Shown: positions 7,742-16,725 of the stretch, one piece after another
How positions within the stretch are numbered: the stretch's first letter is position 1
How the letters are laid out: every line of letters starts with the position of its first letter
Origin: an uncultured Oscillospiraceae bacterium
GTDB lineage: Bacteria > Bacillota > Clostridia > Oscillospirales > Ruminococcaceae
Length of the DNA stretch: 64,000 nucleotides
Assembly: GCA_934513685.1 (NCBI GenBank)
Contig: CAKSWY010000001.1
Span: 1-64,000 of the forward strand
Direction of reading: 5' to 3'
Program-made: the position numbers and the translations under genes
Notes under the pieces: generated by a model
Seen by the model: only the letters and a program-made list of their open reading frames with translations
Database searches by the model: none
Told to the model about the DNA's origin: nothing

Positions 7742-8680
7742 TCAATTGCCGGTTTCTTCCGCAGAATCCACGGCGGCCTCCGGGCGGTGCACCTGCTCCA
7801 CCTTGGGGTTGAACCACAGGCCGCTCACCATGCGGGAGAGGATGATCCAGCTGCGGCGCAGGCGCTGGCCGGGGGCCTTGGCCCAGATGCGGCATAGGTT
7901 CAGCCCGCACTTGGCGATGTAATAGCACACCCCGCGCACGCCCTCGTGGCGGTAGGTGTAGTTTTCGTTCCGGAAAGCATACCGGTAGCGGCTGATGCGC
8001 TCGGGGCTGTCCAGCGCGATGGAGGAGCCGTTGTTCTCCTTCATGGCGTGGGTCACCTGGCTTTGTCCGGCCAGATAGCAGGGCAGGCCCAGGCGCACGG
8101 TCATGCGGCGGGTGTACTCAATGTCGTCGCCCCAAATGAAGAAATCCCGGATGGGCAGCCCGGCCTTTTCAATGGCGGCGGCGGGGAACAGCAGCGACAC
8201 AAAGGTGGCCTGCTCCACCAGAATCAGCCCGTGGCGCAGCAACTCCACGTGCTCGTAGAAGTTCTTCTTGATCTTCTGCCGGTTCATCTTGCACTCGGTG
8301 CCGTCCGTCCACAGCACGGCGCTGGAGAGAAACCCGTAATTCCCGCCCAAAATGGTATGGGCGGCCAGCAGCTGGGCCAGACTGTCCGGGTGGGGCAGGG
8401 TATCGTCGTCCATGATCCACACCAGATCGTACCCGGCCTCCACGGCCCAGCGCATTCCGAAATTGAAACCGCCGGCCCCGCCGAGGTTGGCCCCGGTGCT
8501 GCGGCTGTGCACCCGCGGCTCGTTCAGGGCGGCCAGGTAAGCGCCGGTTCCGTCGGTGCTGGCATTGTCCACAATGAGAATGTCGCACACAGCGTTTTGC
8601 TGGCCCAGCAGAGCTTTGATGCATTGGGCAAGCAGTTCTTTTCGGTTGTAGGTTACGACCACGGCGGCCACACGTTCCAT
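7742..8680 (-). CDS. GT2 glycosyltransferase, GlfT/rhamnosyltransferase-like
   Basis: A 312-residue soluble GT-A glycosyltransferase. Motifs are VVVTYNRKELL at the start, IVDNASTDGTG, the donor-binding region with GANLGGAGGF, and the metal-binding WIMDDDTLPHPD, then IWGDDIEY. The GGAGGF plus DDD arrangement is characteristic of the galactofuranosyl/rhamnosyltransferase group, which adds sugars to wall or capsule polysaccharide at the membrane face. The start at 8680 is supported by AAAGGAG 9 bases upstream. Monocistronic, with its own promoter (8745-8773) and terminator. No polysaccharide cluster surrounds it, so the acceptor is unknown. Confidence 0.85.
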   Translation of the reverse strand: MERVAAVVVTYNRKELLAQCIKALLGQQNAVCDILIVDNASTDGTGAYLAALNEPRVHSRSTGANLGGAGGFNFGMRWAVEAGYDLVWIMDDDTLPHPDSLAQLLAAHTILGGNYGFLSSAVLWTDGTECKMNRQKIKKNFYEHVELLRHGLILVEQATFVSLLFPAAAIEKAGLPIRDFFIWGDDIEYTRRMTVRLGLPCYLAGQSQVTHAMKENNGSSIALDSPERISRYRYAFRNENYTYRHEGVRGVCYYIAKCGLNLCRIWAKAPGQRLRRSWIILSRMVSGLWFNPKVEQVHRPEAAVDSAEETGN

Positions 8681-8744
8681 GATACAGGCTCCTTTGGGGT
8701 TCAGAAATCCGCCTGCGGGGTGCAGGCAAAAACACATCCGCTCC

Positions 8745-8773
8745 ATTATACCCCGGTGGGGCGGGCTTGTCCA
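8745..8773 (-). promoter_or_regulatory. Promoter of the GlfT-like gene
   Basis: Minus strand TGGACA (8773-8768), a 17-base spacer and TATAAT (8750-8745), about 60 bases upstream of the start codon. It is divergent from the hemolysin III promoter. Confidence 0.78.
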
Positions 8774-8793
8774 TGCAAAGAACCCGGCGGGGC

Positions 8794-8844
8794 TTGACAA
8801 ACGCACAAAGAACTGTATACTGTATCATATAGTATTAAATACTA
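8794..8844 (+). promoter_or_regulatory. Promoter of the hemolysin III gene with candidate operator
   Basis: TTGACA (8794-8799), a 16-base spacer and TATACT (8816-8821). Just downstream, across the expected start of transcription, lies a perfect 7-bp dyad with one central base, TAGTATT-A-AATACTA (8830-8844), a likely repressor site. Confidence 0.72.
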
Positions 8845-8892
8845 GATTAAACAGGGCGGCCCTTCTCAGGCGGCCGCAGGGAGGCGGATACA

Positions 8893-9543
8893 ATGTACGC
8901 ATATTTCAAACAGGGGCGGGAGCCCTTGAGCAGCTACACCCACTTTTGGGGGGCCGCGGCGGGGGTGCTGGGCATTCTGGCCCTGCTGCTTCGGGCCCAT
9001 CAGGCGGGGGCCGGGGGCATGGTGCTGGCCGGGGCGCTGGTGTTCGGTGTGTCGCTGGTGTCGCTGTATGCGGCCAGCAGCCTGTACCACTACGCCCTGT
9101 GCGGCCCAAAACCCCTTCTGCGCCTGCGCAAGCTGGACCACGCCATGATCTATGTGCTGATTGCGGGCAGCTACACCCCGTTCTGCCTGCGGTATATGAA
9201 CCGGCAGATGCTGCCGCTGTTCCTGGCGGCCATCTGGGGGGCGGCGCTGGCGGGCATTCTGCTGAAGGTGCTCTGGCTGGACGCCCCCCGCTGGCTGGGC
9301 ACGGGCCTGTATCTGGCGCTGGGCTGGGCCATTGCGGCGGATTTGAAGGACTTCGGCGCCATGCCGGGCGGCTGCCTGGCGCTGGTGGCGGCCGGCGGGG
9401 TGTGCTACTCGATCGGTGCGGTGATTTACCTGATCAAGCGGCCCAACCTGGGGGCGGGCTGGGGCTTTCATGAGCTGTTCCACCTGTTCATCCTGGCGGG
9501 CAGCGCATTCCATTTTGCGGCCGTGTATGCCTTTGTGCTGTGA
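8893..9543 (+). CDS. Hemolysin III (YqfA/PAQR superfamily) membrane protein
   Basis: A 216-residue protein with seven hydrophobic segments. It carries the conserved PAQR/HlyIII residues: SSLYH in TM2, LDHAMIY and IAGSYTPF in the middle, and HELFH in the last helices, whose Ser, Asp and His residues form the predicted zinc site shared with ceramidase-like enzymes. In bacteria the function is unsettled; haemolytic activity is reported only for some members. GGGAGGCGG at 8879-8887 precedes the start. It is transcribed alone from the promoter at 8794. Confidence 0.88.
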   Translation: MYAYFKQGREPLSSYTHFWGAAAGVLGILALLLRAHQAGAGGMVLAGALVFGVSLVSLYAASSLYHYALCGPKPLLRLRKLDHAMIYVLIAGSYTPFCLRYMNRQMLPLFLAAIWGAALAGILLKVLWLDAPRWLGTGLYLALGWAIAADLKDFGAMPGGCLALVAAGGVCYSIGAVIYLIKRPNLGAGWGFHELFHLFILAGSAFHFAAVYAFVL

Positions 9544-9812
9544 TGGGATGAACAAAACCATTCTGCAATATGGAATGCGTATCACGATACGGTAAAATTG
9601 ACAAATTAACGTGCAAAAAATCGGCGCGAATCTCGGAGAATTCAGTAAAAAGGTAGAATCAAAGGCCGCTCCATTGACAGTGAGGGGCGAATGTAGTTAA
9701 ATATTAAACATACGGCGCGGATGACATCGGATGTCTATACGCCGGGGGCGGCAAACTTCTATGCTACGCCCCAAATTTCTTCCTTAACCTTTTTCTTGAA
9801 AGCTCATACACA
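9544..9812. other. Gene-free stretch, AT-richer than surroundings
   Basis: No supported gene. It holds small dyads (for example GACAT-CGG-ATGTC near 9729-9741, flanked by CGGCG/CGCCG) and several A/T-rich blocks. Composition differs from the GC-rich genes on both sides. It could be decayed coding sequence or a spacer. Confidence 0.4.
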
Positions 9813-9858
9813 CACCTGAAAAAGCCCGGATCCGTCTGGATCCGGGCTTTTTCAGGTG
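9813..9858. terminator. Bidirectional terminator with perfect 21-bp stem
   Basis: The 21-base arms 9813-9833 and 9838-9858 are perfect reverse complements around a GTCT loop. The core GCCCGGATCC is followed by TTTTT in either direction. It ends the minus-strand barnase gene and any readthrough from hemolysin III. Confidence 0.9.
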
Positions 9859-9883
9859 CATTTTTCGTCTGGCGCAGTCTGCC

Positions 9884-10468
9884 TCAATACAGCTGGGTAA
9901 AGGTGTTGTAATGGTCCTCGGTGTAATAGATCAGGCCGTCGGTGGAGTACAGCAGGCGGTCACTTCCCCGGTAGCCGCCCTGATAGTTCACATCGCATTC
10001 GTGCCAGGTGCGGCCGCTCTTTTCGGGCAGCTTGCCCTCGTAGTTGCCGAACCTGTTGCCGCCGATGCAGCAACCGTCGGCCACATCCCACAGGTTGCCC
10101 TCCTTGTTGTTCCAGCCAAGGGCCTCGGCCTCGTTCTTGGTCAGGTAATTGGTGGGCAGATGGTTGTAGGTGTGCAGGTAGAGGGCCACATCGTCCCGGC
10201 TGTAATACCAGCCGTCCTCCGCAAGGGCCTGCTCTTTCAGGCCGGCCTCTTCCTGATTGTCCTGCTCGTCGGCGCTGGAGATGGCTTCAGAATCTGCGGC
10301 GGTGCTGCTCTGGGCGGCCTCGTCCAGTGCGCTCTGCGCCTGGCTGAGCACCGCATCGGCGGCTTCGGAAAGGGCGGCGTCCGCCAGGCCGGAGCAGGCG
10401 CAGAAGCTCAGCGCAAAGGCCAGCGTCAGCGCAAGGGCCGCCAGACGGCGGAAAATGGAAGTGTTCAT
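9884..10468 (-). CDS. Secreted barnase-family ribonuclease
   Basis: A 194-residue protein with an N-terminal export signal (RRLAALALTLAFALSF, then CAC, perhaps a lipobox). An Ala/Ser/Glu-rich spacer runs to about residue 85, followed by a full guanyl-specific RNase domain. It follows barnase closely: LHTYNHLPTNYLTKNEAEALGW, WDVADG, IGGNRFGNYEGKLP, SGRTWHECDVNY, YRGSDRLLYS, EDHYNTF. The catalytic Glu (WHECD), both arginines (YRGSDR) and the final His (DHY) are present. The residue matching barnase Lys27 is His here. It overlaps the upstream gamma-carbonic anhydrase gene by 4 bases (ATGA), so translation is coupled. No barstar-like gene is seen. Role unknown: extracellular RNA degradation or a toxin. 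Confidence 0.87.
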   Translation of the reverse strand: MNTSIFRRLAALALTLAFALSFCACSGLADAALSEAADAVLSQAQSALDEAAQSSTAADSEAISSADEQDNQEEAGLKEQALAEDGWYYSRDDVALYLHTYNHLPTNYLTKNEAEALGWNNKEGNLWDVADGCCIGGNRFGNYEGKLPEKSGRTWHECDVNYQGGYRGSDRLLYSTDGLIYYTEDHYNTFTQLY

Positions 10469-10986
10469 GTCAGATCCTCACTTTCGGCGTGGCCCTCGGC
10501 CAGCAGAATGTATTCCTGTGCATTGTCCCGGGTGCGCTCCAGCGAGTGGGGGTCATCCCGGCGCAGAATCTTGCCGGGCACACCGGCCACCAGGCTGTTG
10601 GGGGGCACCTCCATGCCGGAGAGCACCACGGCCCCGGCGGCGATGATGCTGCCCTTGCCGATATGGGCGCCGTCCAGCACGGTGGCGTGCATACCCACCA
10701 GCACGTCGTCCTCAATGGTGGCGCCGTGCACAATGGCGTTGTGGCCCACCGTTACCCCGTTGCCCAGAGTGGCCACGCTGCTGCGGTTGCTGTGAATGGT
10801 GGCGTTGTCCTGCACGTTGCAGTCCCGCCCGATGCGGATGGGGTTCAGGTCAGAGCGGATGACCGCACCGTACCATACGCTGGAGCCGTCGCCCAGCGTT
10901 ACGTCCCCCACGATGGTGGCGTTGGGGGCGATGAAGCGGGGCTTGCCCAGACTGGGCGTTTTGCCCTTGTAGCTGCGAAGGATCAT
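10465..10986 (-). CDS. Gamma-class carbonic anhydrase family, hexapeptide-repeat protein (YrdA-like)
   Basis: A 173-residue left-handed beta-helix protein built from hexapeptide turns (IVGDVTLGD, IRIGRDCNVQDN, VTVGHNAIVHG, VLVGMHATVLDG, SIIAAGAVV). The three zinc-ligand histidines are placed as in the CamH/YrdA group (IHSN, VGHNAIVHG, GMHATV). Such proteins are often annotated as carbonic anhydrase or acetyltransferase; many have no proven activity. AGGAGG lies 8 bases upstream of the ATG. It is first in a two-gene minus-strand unit with the secreted RNase. The upstream gap is A/T-rich with a repeated ACAATTTG, probably the promoter. Confidence 0.85.
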   Translation of the reverse strand: MILRSYKGKTPSLGKPRFIAPNATIVGDVTLGDGSSVWYGAVIRSDLNPIRIGRDCNVQDNATIHSNRSSVATLGNGVTVGHNAIVHGATIEDDVLVGMHATVLDGAHIGKGSIIAAGAVVLSGMEVPPNSLVAGVPGKILRRDDPHSLERTRDNAQEYILLAEGHAESEDLT

Positions 10987-11080
10987 AAGGGGACCTCCTG
11001 TGCCGGAACAGCCCGGCGATCTCTACAATTTGCGATACAATTTGTATAACAATGACGAAATAATACAAAAACTGTCGGCT

Positions 11081-12502
11081 TTACTTGGCGGCTTCCGGTA
11101 CAGCATCGGCCTTTTTCAGGTCGCGCCACACGGTCAGCAGCATGGTGATGTAGCAGGCCGCGCCGCCGATGTAGTTGGAAATGGGCTCGGCCAGAAAGAC
11201 GCCGTTCACGCCCAGCCCGAAGAAGTGGGGCAGCGCCAGCGTGAGGGGCACCACGATGACCGCCTTGCGCAGCAGCGAGAAGAACACCGCACTGCGGGGG
11301 CGGTTCAGCGCCACATACACGGCCTGACCGGAGAACTGGAAGCTCATCATAAAGAAGCCCTGGAAGAACAGGGTGAGGGCGGGCGCGCCCAGCGTGACCA
11401 GCTGCTCATCGCTGTTGAACAGGTGGATGAACAGCGCGGGCTTAGTGATGGTGACCAGCCACACCAGGCTGGTGAAGGCAAAGCAGCTCACCGTCATAAA
11501 CACGATGCCCTTGCGCACCCGGCGGTACTTGCCCGCACCGTAGTTGTAGCTCAGCACCGGCTGGGCGCCCTGCGTCAGGCCGTGCACCGGCAGGGTGAAC
11601 AGCTCACGCACCGAGTTGATCACCGTCATAATGCCTACGTACACGTCGCCTCCCCAGGTTTGCAGGGTGGCGTTGCAGGCGATCTGGGTCAGGCTGTTGG
11701 TCACGGCCATCACAAAGCCGGAAACGCCCAGCGCCGTCACCTGGCCCAGCAGGGGCCAATCCGGGGTCATGTCGGCCCGGCGCAGGGTGAACAGCGCCTT
11801 CGGCCCGGTGAGAAACCGCACCACCCACACGGCGCTGACCGCCTGGCTGAGAATGGTGGCCAGCGCGGCGCCCTGCACGCCCATGTTGAAGCCAAAGATG
11901 AAGATGGGGTCCAGGATCAGGTTGACCACGGCCCCCAGGGCCACCGTCATCATGCCCATGCGGCCGAAGCCCTGGGCGTTGACGAAGCTGTTCATGCCCA
12001 GGCCCACCATCACAAAGGGGGTGCCCAGCAGATAGATGTACAGGTAATCCCGGGCGAAGGGCCAGGTGGCGTCGCTGGCGCCGAACAGGTACAGAATGGG
12101 CTTCATGCCCAGATAGCACACCGCCATCAGCACAAAGCCGGTGGCCAGCAGCATCACAAAGCAGTTGCACATGATGCGCCGCGCCCGGGGAATGTCGCCC
12201 TTGCCGCGGGCGATGCTGCACAGGGGTGCGCCGCCGGAGCCGAACAGGTTGGTGAACGCCGAGATGATGTTCACGATGGGGAAGGTCAGGCCGATGCCGG
12301 TGAAGGCCAGCGCCGCGTCGGCGGGCAGGTGGCCGATGTACACCCGGTCCACCACATTATAAAGCACCTGAACGGCCTGGGCCAGAATCAGGGGAACGGC
12401 CATGGTGAGGATGTTGCGCCACATGGGACCCTGGGAGAAGTCGTTGTTGGAAGAGGAACTGGAATGATCGGGATGGTGAGGGGAAACGGGCTTCACGAAC
12501 AA
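11081..12502 (-). CDS. MATE family multidrug/toxin efflux transporter
   Basis: A 473-residue membrane protein with about twelve hydrophobic segments in two homologous halves (each opening with a G-P-[ML]-like start such as DFSQGPMWRNILTMAVPL). The NVVDRVYIGH loop, TNLFGSGGAP and QPVLSYNYGAGKY are typical of the DinF/NorM-type MATE family, which exports cationic compounds using Na+ or H+ gradients. The start is taken as TTG at 12502, 5 bases after GAAGG; GTG at 12496 is possible. ATG at 12424 would cut off the conserved N-terminal helix cap. Separated from tsaD by 133 bases. Confidence 0.86.
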   Translation of the reverse strand: MFVKPVSPHHPDHSSSSSNNDFSQGPMWRNILTMAVPLILAQAVQVLYNVVDRVYIGHLPADAALAFTGIGLTFPIVNIISAFTNLFGSGGAPLCSIARGKGDIPRARRIMCNCFVMLLATGFVLMAVCYLGMKPILYLFGASDATWPFARDYLYIYLLGTPFVMVGLGMNSFVNAQGFGRMGMMTVALGAVVNLILDPIFIFGFNMGVQGAALATILSQAVSAVWVVRFLTGPKALFTLRRADMTPDWPLLGQVTALGVSGFVMAVTNSLTQIACNATLQTWGGDVYVGIMTVINSVRELFTLPVHGLTQGAQPVLSYNYGAGKYRRVRKGIVFMTVSCFAFTSLVWLVTITKPALFIHLFNSDEQLVTLGAPALTLFFQGFFMMSFQFSGQAVYVALNRPRSAVFFSLLRKAVIVVPLTLALPHFFGLGVNGVFLAEPISNYIGGAACYITMLLTVWRDLKKADAVPEAAK

Positions 12503-12635
12503 ATACGCCTTCTTTCTGCGAGATAAAATCAGGGGGAACAGGGGTGCGGTGCGCATTCGGCGGGCCGCAGAACAAAGGCCCGGTCTGCCCGAAAATGGGA
12601 AAGCCGGGCCGCTTGGTGCGGACAAGCCCGCGTTG

Positions 12636-13643
12636 TTACTGGTAGTCGATGGGCAGGGTGGGCAGGCCGTTCAGGTCCAGCCCGGCCCGGTTGCCCGCCT
12701 GATACTCGTAATACCCCTGGGCCGCGATCATGGCCCCATTGTCGCCGCAGAGGGCGGTGCGGGGCAGGCACAAGCGCGCGCCCAGCTTCTGGGCGCCCTC
12801 GTTCAGCAGGGCGCGCAGGCGGCCGTTGGCGGCCACGCCGCCCGCCAGGCAGATGGTTTTGGCCCCGGTGTCCTGCGCGGCCAGCAGCAGCTTGTCCGCC
12901 AGGATGGAGTCGATCCGTTCCTGAAAGCTGGCGGCCATGTCCGGCACCGAGATGGGCTCGCCCTTCATCTGGGCCTGATTCACCGCGTTCAGCACGGCGG
13001 TTTTCAGGCCGGAGAAGCTCACGTTGTACTTGCCCTCCACATGGGGCACGGGCAGGCGGTAGGCGTGGGGATTTCCGGTTTTGGCGGCGTTGGCCACGCT
13101 GGGGCCGCCGGGGTAGGGCAGGCCCAGCGTGCGGGCCACCTTGTCAAAGGCCTCGCCGGCGGCATCGTCCACCGTGCGGCCCAGAACGTGGAACCGGGTG
13201 TAGTCCTCCACCTGCACAATGTGGCTGTGGCCGCCGCTGGCCACCAGGCACAAAAAGGGCGGCTTCAGGTCCGGGTGGGTCAGGTACAGGGCGGCAATGT
13301 GGCCCCGCAGATGGTGCACCCCCACCAGAGGCTTGCCAGCCGAATAGGCCAGCCCCTTGGCAAAGCTGACCCCAACCAGCACCGCGCCGATGAGGCCCGG
13401 CGCAAAGGTGACAGCCACCGCATCCAGATCGGCGGGGGTGAGCTGTGCGTCTGAGAAGGCCTTCTGCACCGTGACGCTGATGAACTCGGCGTGGCGGCGG
13501 CTGGCGATTTCGGGCACCACGCCGCCGTACAGGGCCTGTTCGGCCACGCTGGTGGAGATGACGTTGCTCACGATGGTGCGGCCGTCCTCCACAATGGCGG
13601 CGGCGGTCTCGTCACAGCTGGATTCAATGCCTAATACGAGCAT
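12636..13643 (-). CDS. tsaD: tRNA N6-threonylcarbamoyladenosine synthase subunit TsaD
   Basis: A 335-residue Kae1/Gcp-family protein: IESSCDETAAAIV near the start, the metal-binding VHHLRGH, FLCLVASGGHS, GRTVDDAAGEAFDK and GGVAANGRLR. TsaD transfers the threonylcarbamoyl group to A37 of ANN-decoding tRNAs in the cytosol. AGGAAGGAAG precedes the ATG at 13643. It lies downstream of rimI (116-base gap) on the polA-rimI-tsaD strand. The partner tsaB is not in the window, although rimI and tsaD usually travel with it. Confidence 0.95.
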   Translation of the reverse strand: MLVLGIESSCDETAAAIVEDGRTIVSNVISTSVAEQALYGGVVPEIASRRHAEFISVTVQKAFSDAQLTPADLDAVAVTFAPGLIGAVLVGVSFAKGLAYSAGKPLVGVHHLRGHIAALYLTHPDLKPPFLCLVASGGHSHIVQVEDYTRFHVLGRTVDDAAGEAFDKVARTLGLPYPGGPSVANAAKTGNPHAYRLPVPHVEGKYNVSFSGLKTAVLNAVNQAQMKGEPISVPDMAASFQERIDSILADKLLLAAQDTGAKTICLAGGVAANGRLRALLNEGAQKLGARLCLPRTALCGDNGAMIAAQGYYEYQAGNRAGLDLNGLPTLPIDYQ

Positions 13644-13759
13644 ACTTGTACTTCCTTCCTGAATGCCGGGCTTGCGGGGCGGCGGAACCGAAACGGTGCC
13701 TTCGCCTGCGCAGAACCCCGGCTTCTGAATGTTGGGCAGTGCCGAAGCGCCGGGCAGGG

Positions 13760-14203
13760 TCACAGTTCGGCCCGCATCACCAGCGCATCCTCCGGCGGAT
13801 TTTTGTAAAAGTTTTTGCGGCGGCCCACGGCCTCAAAGCCCAGGGCCGCATACAGGGCCAGGGCCGGGGCGTTGTGGGCCCGCACCTCCAAAAAGCACAG
13901 GGCGGCCCCCTCGGCCTTCAGGGCGGCCAGGGCGTGGATCAGCAGGGCGCGGCCGGCGCCCTGGCCCCGGTGTTCCGGGGTGATGGTCACGCTCTCCAGG
14001 CTGGCCTCATCGGCCGCCAGCTGGAACACCGCCGCCCCGCAGAGCGTTTCGCCCGCATACAGGCCGAACAGCCGCCCGGCGGGGGCGTCCAGCTCCTGCA
14101 GCAGCTGGGCCTCGGTCCAGGGCTCGGTGGCGGTGGCCTCAATGGCCGCGGCGGCGGCACAGTGGGCTTTGGGCAGCGGGGCTGCCCGCCAGGCCGGGGC
14201 CAT
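13760..14203 (-). CDS. rimI: RimI-type N-acetyltransferase
   Basis: A 147-residue GNAT acetyltransferase. The acetyl-CoA loop is seen as ITPEHRGQGAGRALL, with the RimI-like C-terminal pattern FLEVRAHNAPALALYAALGFEAVGRRKNFY. RimI acetylates the N-terminal alanine of ribosomal protein S18. The start codon overlaps the polA stop by one base (TGATG), so it is translationally coupled to polA. Its position before tsaD supports the RimI call over a generic GNAT enzyme. Confidence 0.88.
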   Translation of the reverse strand: MAPAWRAAPLPKAHCAAAAAIEATATEPWTEAQLLQELDAPAGRLFGLYAGETLCGAAVFQLAADEASLESVTITPEHRGQGAGRALLIHALAALKAEGAALCFLEVRAHNAPALALYAALGFEAVGRRKNFYKNPPEDALVMRAEL

Positions 14204-16725
14204 CAATGGGCCTCCAGCCAGGTGTGGCCGCGGGTCACATCGGCGGTGAGGGGCACGGCAAAGTTCACCGCGTGCTCCATTTCCTCGCCCAGAATTTGGG
14301 CGGCCTTGTCGGCCTCCTCCAGCGGGGCCTCCACGATCAGTTCGTCGTGCACCTGCAGAATGAGCCGGGCGGTCAGCCCCTCGTCCCGCAGACGCTGCCA
14401 CACCCGCACCATGGCCAGCTTGATCACATCGGCGGCCGTGCCCTGAATGGGGGTGTTCATGGCCATGCGCTCGCCCAAGGCGCGCACGTTGAAGTTGCTG
14501 CTGGTCAGTTCCGGCAGGGCGCGGCGGCGGCCGAACAGGGTGGCCACATAGCCGTGCTCCTTGCCGAAGGCGATGGTGTCATCCATATATTGGCGCACGC
14601 CGGGGAAGCTGTCCAGATAGCTCTGGATGAAGGCCTCCGCCTCCTTCACGGTCACGCCGATGTCCCGGCTGAGGCTGTACGCCCCGATGCCGTACACAAT
14701 GCCGAAGTTCACCGCCTTGGCGCTGGAGCGCAGGCGCGGGGTGATCATCTCCGGCGGCATACCGTAAATGCGGGCGGCGGTGCTGCGGTGAATGTCGCCG
14801 CCGGTGCGGAAGATCTCCTGCATGGCCGCATCGCCGGAGATGTGGGCCAGAATGCGCAGTTCGATCTGGCTGTAGTCCGCGTCCAGCAGAATGCAGCCGG
14901 GCTTTGCCACAAAGAAGCCGCGCAGGCGGCTGCCCTGTTCGGTGCGCACCGGGATGTTCTGCAGGTTCGGCTCGGTGGAGGAGAGGCGGCCCGTGCGGGC
15001 CTCGGTCTGCAGGAAGGTGGAGTGGACCCGCCCGTCCGGCCCGATGACCTTCAGAAGGCCGTCGGCGTAGGTGGAAAGCAGCTTCTGGCAGCTGCGGTAC
15101 TCCAGAATGTCGTCAATGACGGGGCTGTAGCTGCGCAGGCTTTCCAGCGTGGCGGCGTCGGTGGAATAGCCGCTCTTGGTCTTTTTGCGGTGGGGCAGGC
15201 CCAGCTTGTCAAACAGGGCCTCGCCCAGCTGCTTGGGGCTGTTCAGGTTGAAGGAATAGCCCACCTGCTCGTAAATGCGGCCCAGGCAGGCGTTCAGCTG
15301 GTCCCGCAATTCGTCGCCGAAGGCGGCAATGCCGTCCCGGTCCACCAGCATGCCGGTGCGCTCCATGTCCGCCAGCACCCGGGCGAGGGGCAGCTCGATC
15401 TCCCGCAGAAGCTTGTCCATGCCCAGCTCGGTGAGCTTTTGGTCCAGCAGGGGCAGCAGGCCCGTCAGCAGCCCGGCATCCGGCGCGTCCGGGCAGGTGA
15501 AGGCCGGCTCAACGCCGTATTCGGCGGCCAGGGCGCTCAATTCGTACTTGCTGGCGGCGGGGTTCAGCAGGTAGGCGGCCAGCTTGCCGTCAAATTCAAT
15601 GGCACGGCCCACGCCCCCGGCGGCCAGCGCCCGATGGTACAGGGGCTTTGCGTCAAACACCCACAGGTGGGCGTCGGGGCTGTCCAGCAGGTCGGTGAGG
15701 GCGCTGCCCTCCAGCCGGAAGGGGGTGCCGCTCTCGTCCACGGCAGCCCAGCCGTCCCCGGCGGGCAGGGCGGCCAGAAAGACCCGTCCGGTGAGCGGCG
15801 CATCGGACGCGGCCAGCGCCCGCTCCTCCGCCGGTGCGGCGGGGGCCGCGCTCTCGGTCAGGCCCAGGCGGGGAATCAGGCTGTGCATTTCCAGGCTGGC
15901 CAGCAGGGCGGCGGCCTTTTCCGGCTCGCCGGGGCCGCGGCGGTAGGTGCCGGGGGCGGTGTCAATGGGGGCGTCCAGCCGGATCTCACCCAGCGTGTGG
16001 CTCAGGCGGGCCTTGTCCTCGTTTTCCGTGAGCTTTTTGCGCACGCCGGGCTTGATGCGGGGGTCATCCAGATGGTTGTACACCTCGTCCAGGCTGCCGA
16101 AGGCCTGCACCAGCGCCAGCGCGGTTTTTTCGCCCACGCCGGGCACGCCGGGAATGTTGTCGGACGTGTCGCCCATCAGGCTCTTCACCTCGATGAGCTG
16201 GCGGGGGTTCTCCAGGCCGTACTTCTCCCGGATGGCCTCCAGGTCCATGGGCACGGTCTCGCTCCGGCCGCCCCGGGTGGCCGCCAGCAGAACGGTGACG
16301 TGGTCGTTCACCAGCTGCAGGCTGTCCCGGTCGCCGGTGGCCAGAAGGCATTCATCGCCCCGGGCGGCCGCAGCGGCGGAAAGGGTGCCCAGCAGGTCGT
16401 CGGCCTCCCAGCCCTCCCGGCTCACCATCACAAAGCCAAGCTGGGCCAGCAGCTCTTTCAGAACCGGCATCTGCTGGGCCAGTTCCTCAGGCATCCCGTG
16501 GCGGGTGGCCTTGTAGCCGTCGTACATCTTGTGGCGGAAGGTGGGGGCCTTCAGGTCCCAGGCGATGGCCACTTCATCGGGCTGATTCTCCCGCAGAAGG
16601 TTCAGCAGAATGTTCAAAAAGCCATAGATGGCGTTGGTGGGGCGATTGTCCTTAGTGGTGAGGATCTTAATGCCGTAAAAGGCCCGGTTGACCAGGCTGT
16701 TGCCGTCCAGTACAAGCAGTTTCAT
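14203..16725 (-). CDS. polA: DNA polymerase I, proofreading domain inactive
   Basis: An 840-residue PolA. The N-terminal 5' nuclease domain (MKLLVLDGNSLVNRAFYGI, VAIAWDLKAPTFRH, EADDLLGTL) occupies about 1-290. A shortened 3'-5' exonuclease-like domain, about 310-460, lacks the DxE motif and most catalytic acids (WAAVDESGTPF, VFDAKPLYHR), so proofreading is predicted absent, as in Bacillus. The polymerase domain has motif A DYSQIELRILAHISGD, motif B RSSAKAVNFGIVYGIG and motif C LQVHDELIVE. The start at 16725 follows GGAGGAAAC. It is the first gene of polA-rimI-tsaD, driven from the promoter near 16820. Confidence 0.96.
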   Translation of the reverse strand: MKLLVLDGNSLVNRAFYGIKILTTKDNRPTNAIYGFLNILLNLLRENQPDEVAIAWDLKAPTFRHKMYDGYKATRHGMPEELAQQMPVLKELLAQLGFVMVSREGWEADDLLGTLSAAAAARGDECLLATGDRDSLQLVNDHVTVLLAATRGGRSETVPMDLEAIREKYGLENPRQLIEVKSLMGDTSDNIPGVPGVGEKTALALVQAFGSLDEVYNHLDDPRIKPGVRKKLTENEDKARLSHTLGEIRLDAPIDTAPGTYRRGPGEPEKAAALLASLEMHSLIPRLGLTESAAPAAPAEERALAASDAPLTGRVFLAALPAGDGWAAVDESGTPFRLEGSALTDLLDSPDAHLWVFDAKPLYHRALAAGGVGRAIEFDGKLAAYLLNPAASKYELSALAAEYGVEPAFTCPDAPDAGLLTGLLPLLDQKLTELGMDKLLREIELPLARVLADMERTGMLVDRDGIAAFGDELRDQLNACLGRIYEQVGYSFNLNSPKQLGEALFDKLGLPHRKKTKSGYSTDAATLESLRSYSPVIDDILEYRSCQKLLSTYADGLLKVIGPDGRVHSTFLQTEARTGRLSSTEPNLQNIPVRTEQGSRLRGFFVAKPGCILLDADYSQIELRILAHISGDAAMQEIFRTGGDIHRSTAARIYGMPPEMITPRLRSSAKAVNFGIVYGIGAYSLSRDIGVTVKEAEAFIQSYLDSFPGVRQYMDDTIAFGKEHGYVATLFGRRRALPELTSSNFNVRALGERMAMNTPIQGTAADVIKLAMVRVWQRLRDEGLTARLILQVHDELIVEAPLEEADKAAQILGEEMEHAVNFAVPLTADVTRGHTWLEAH

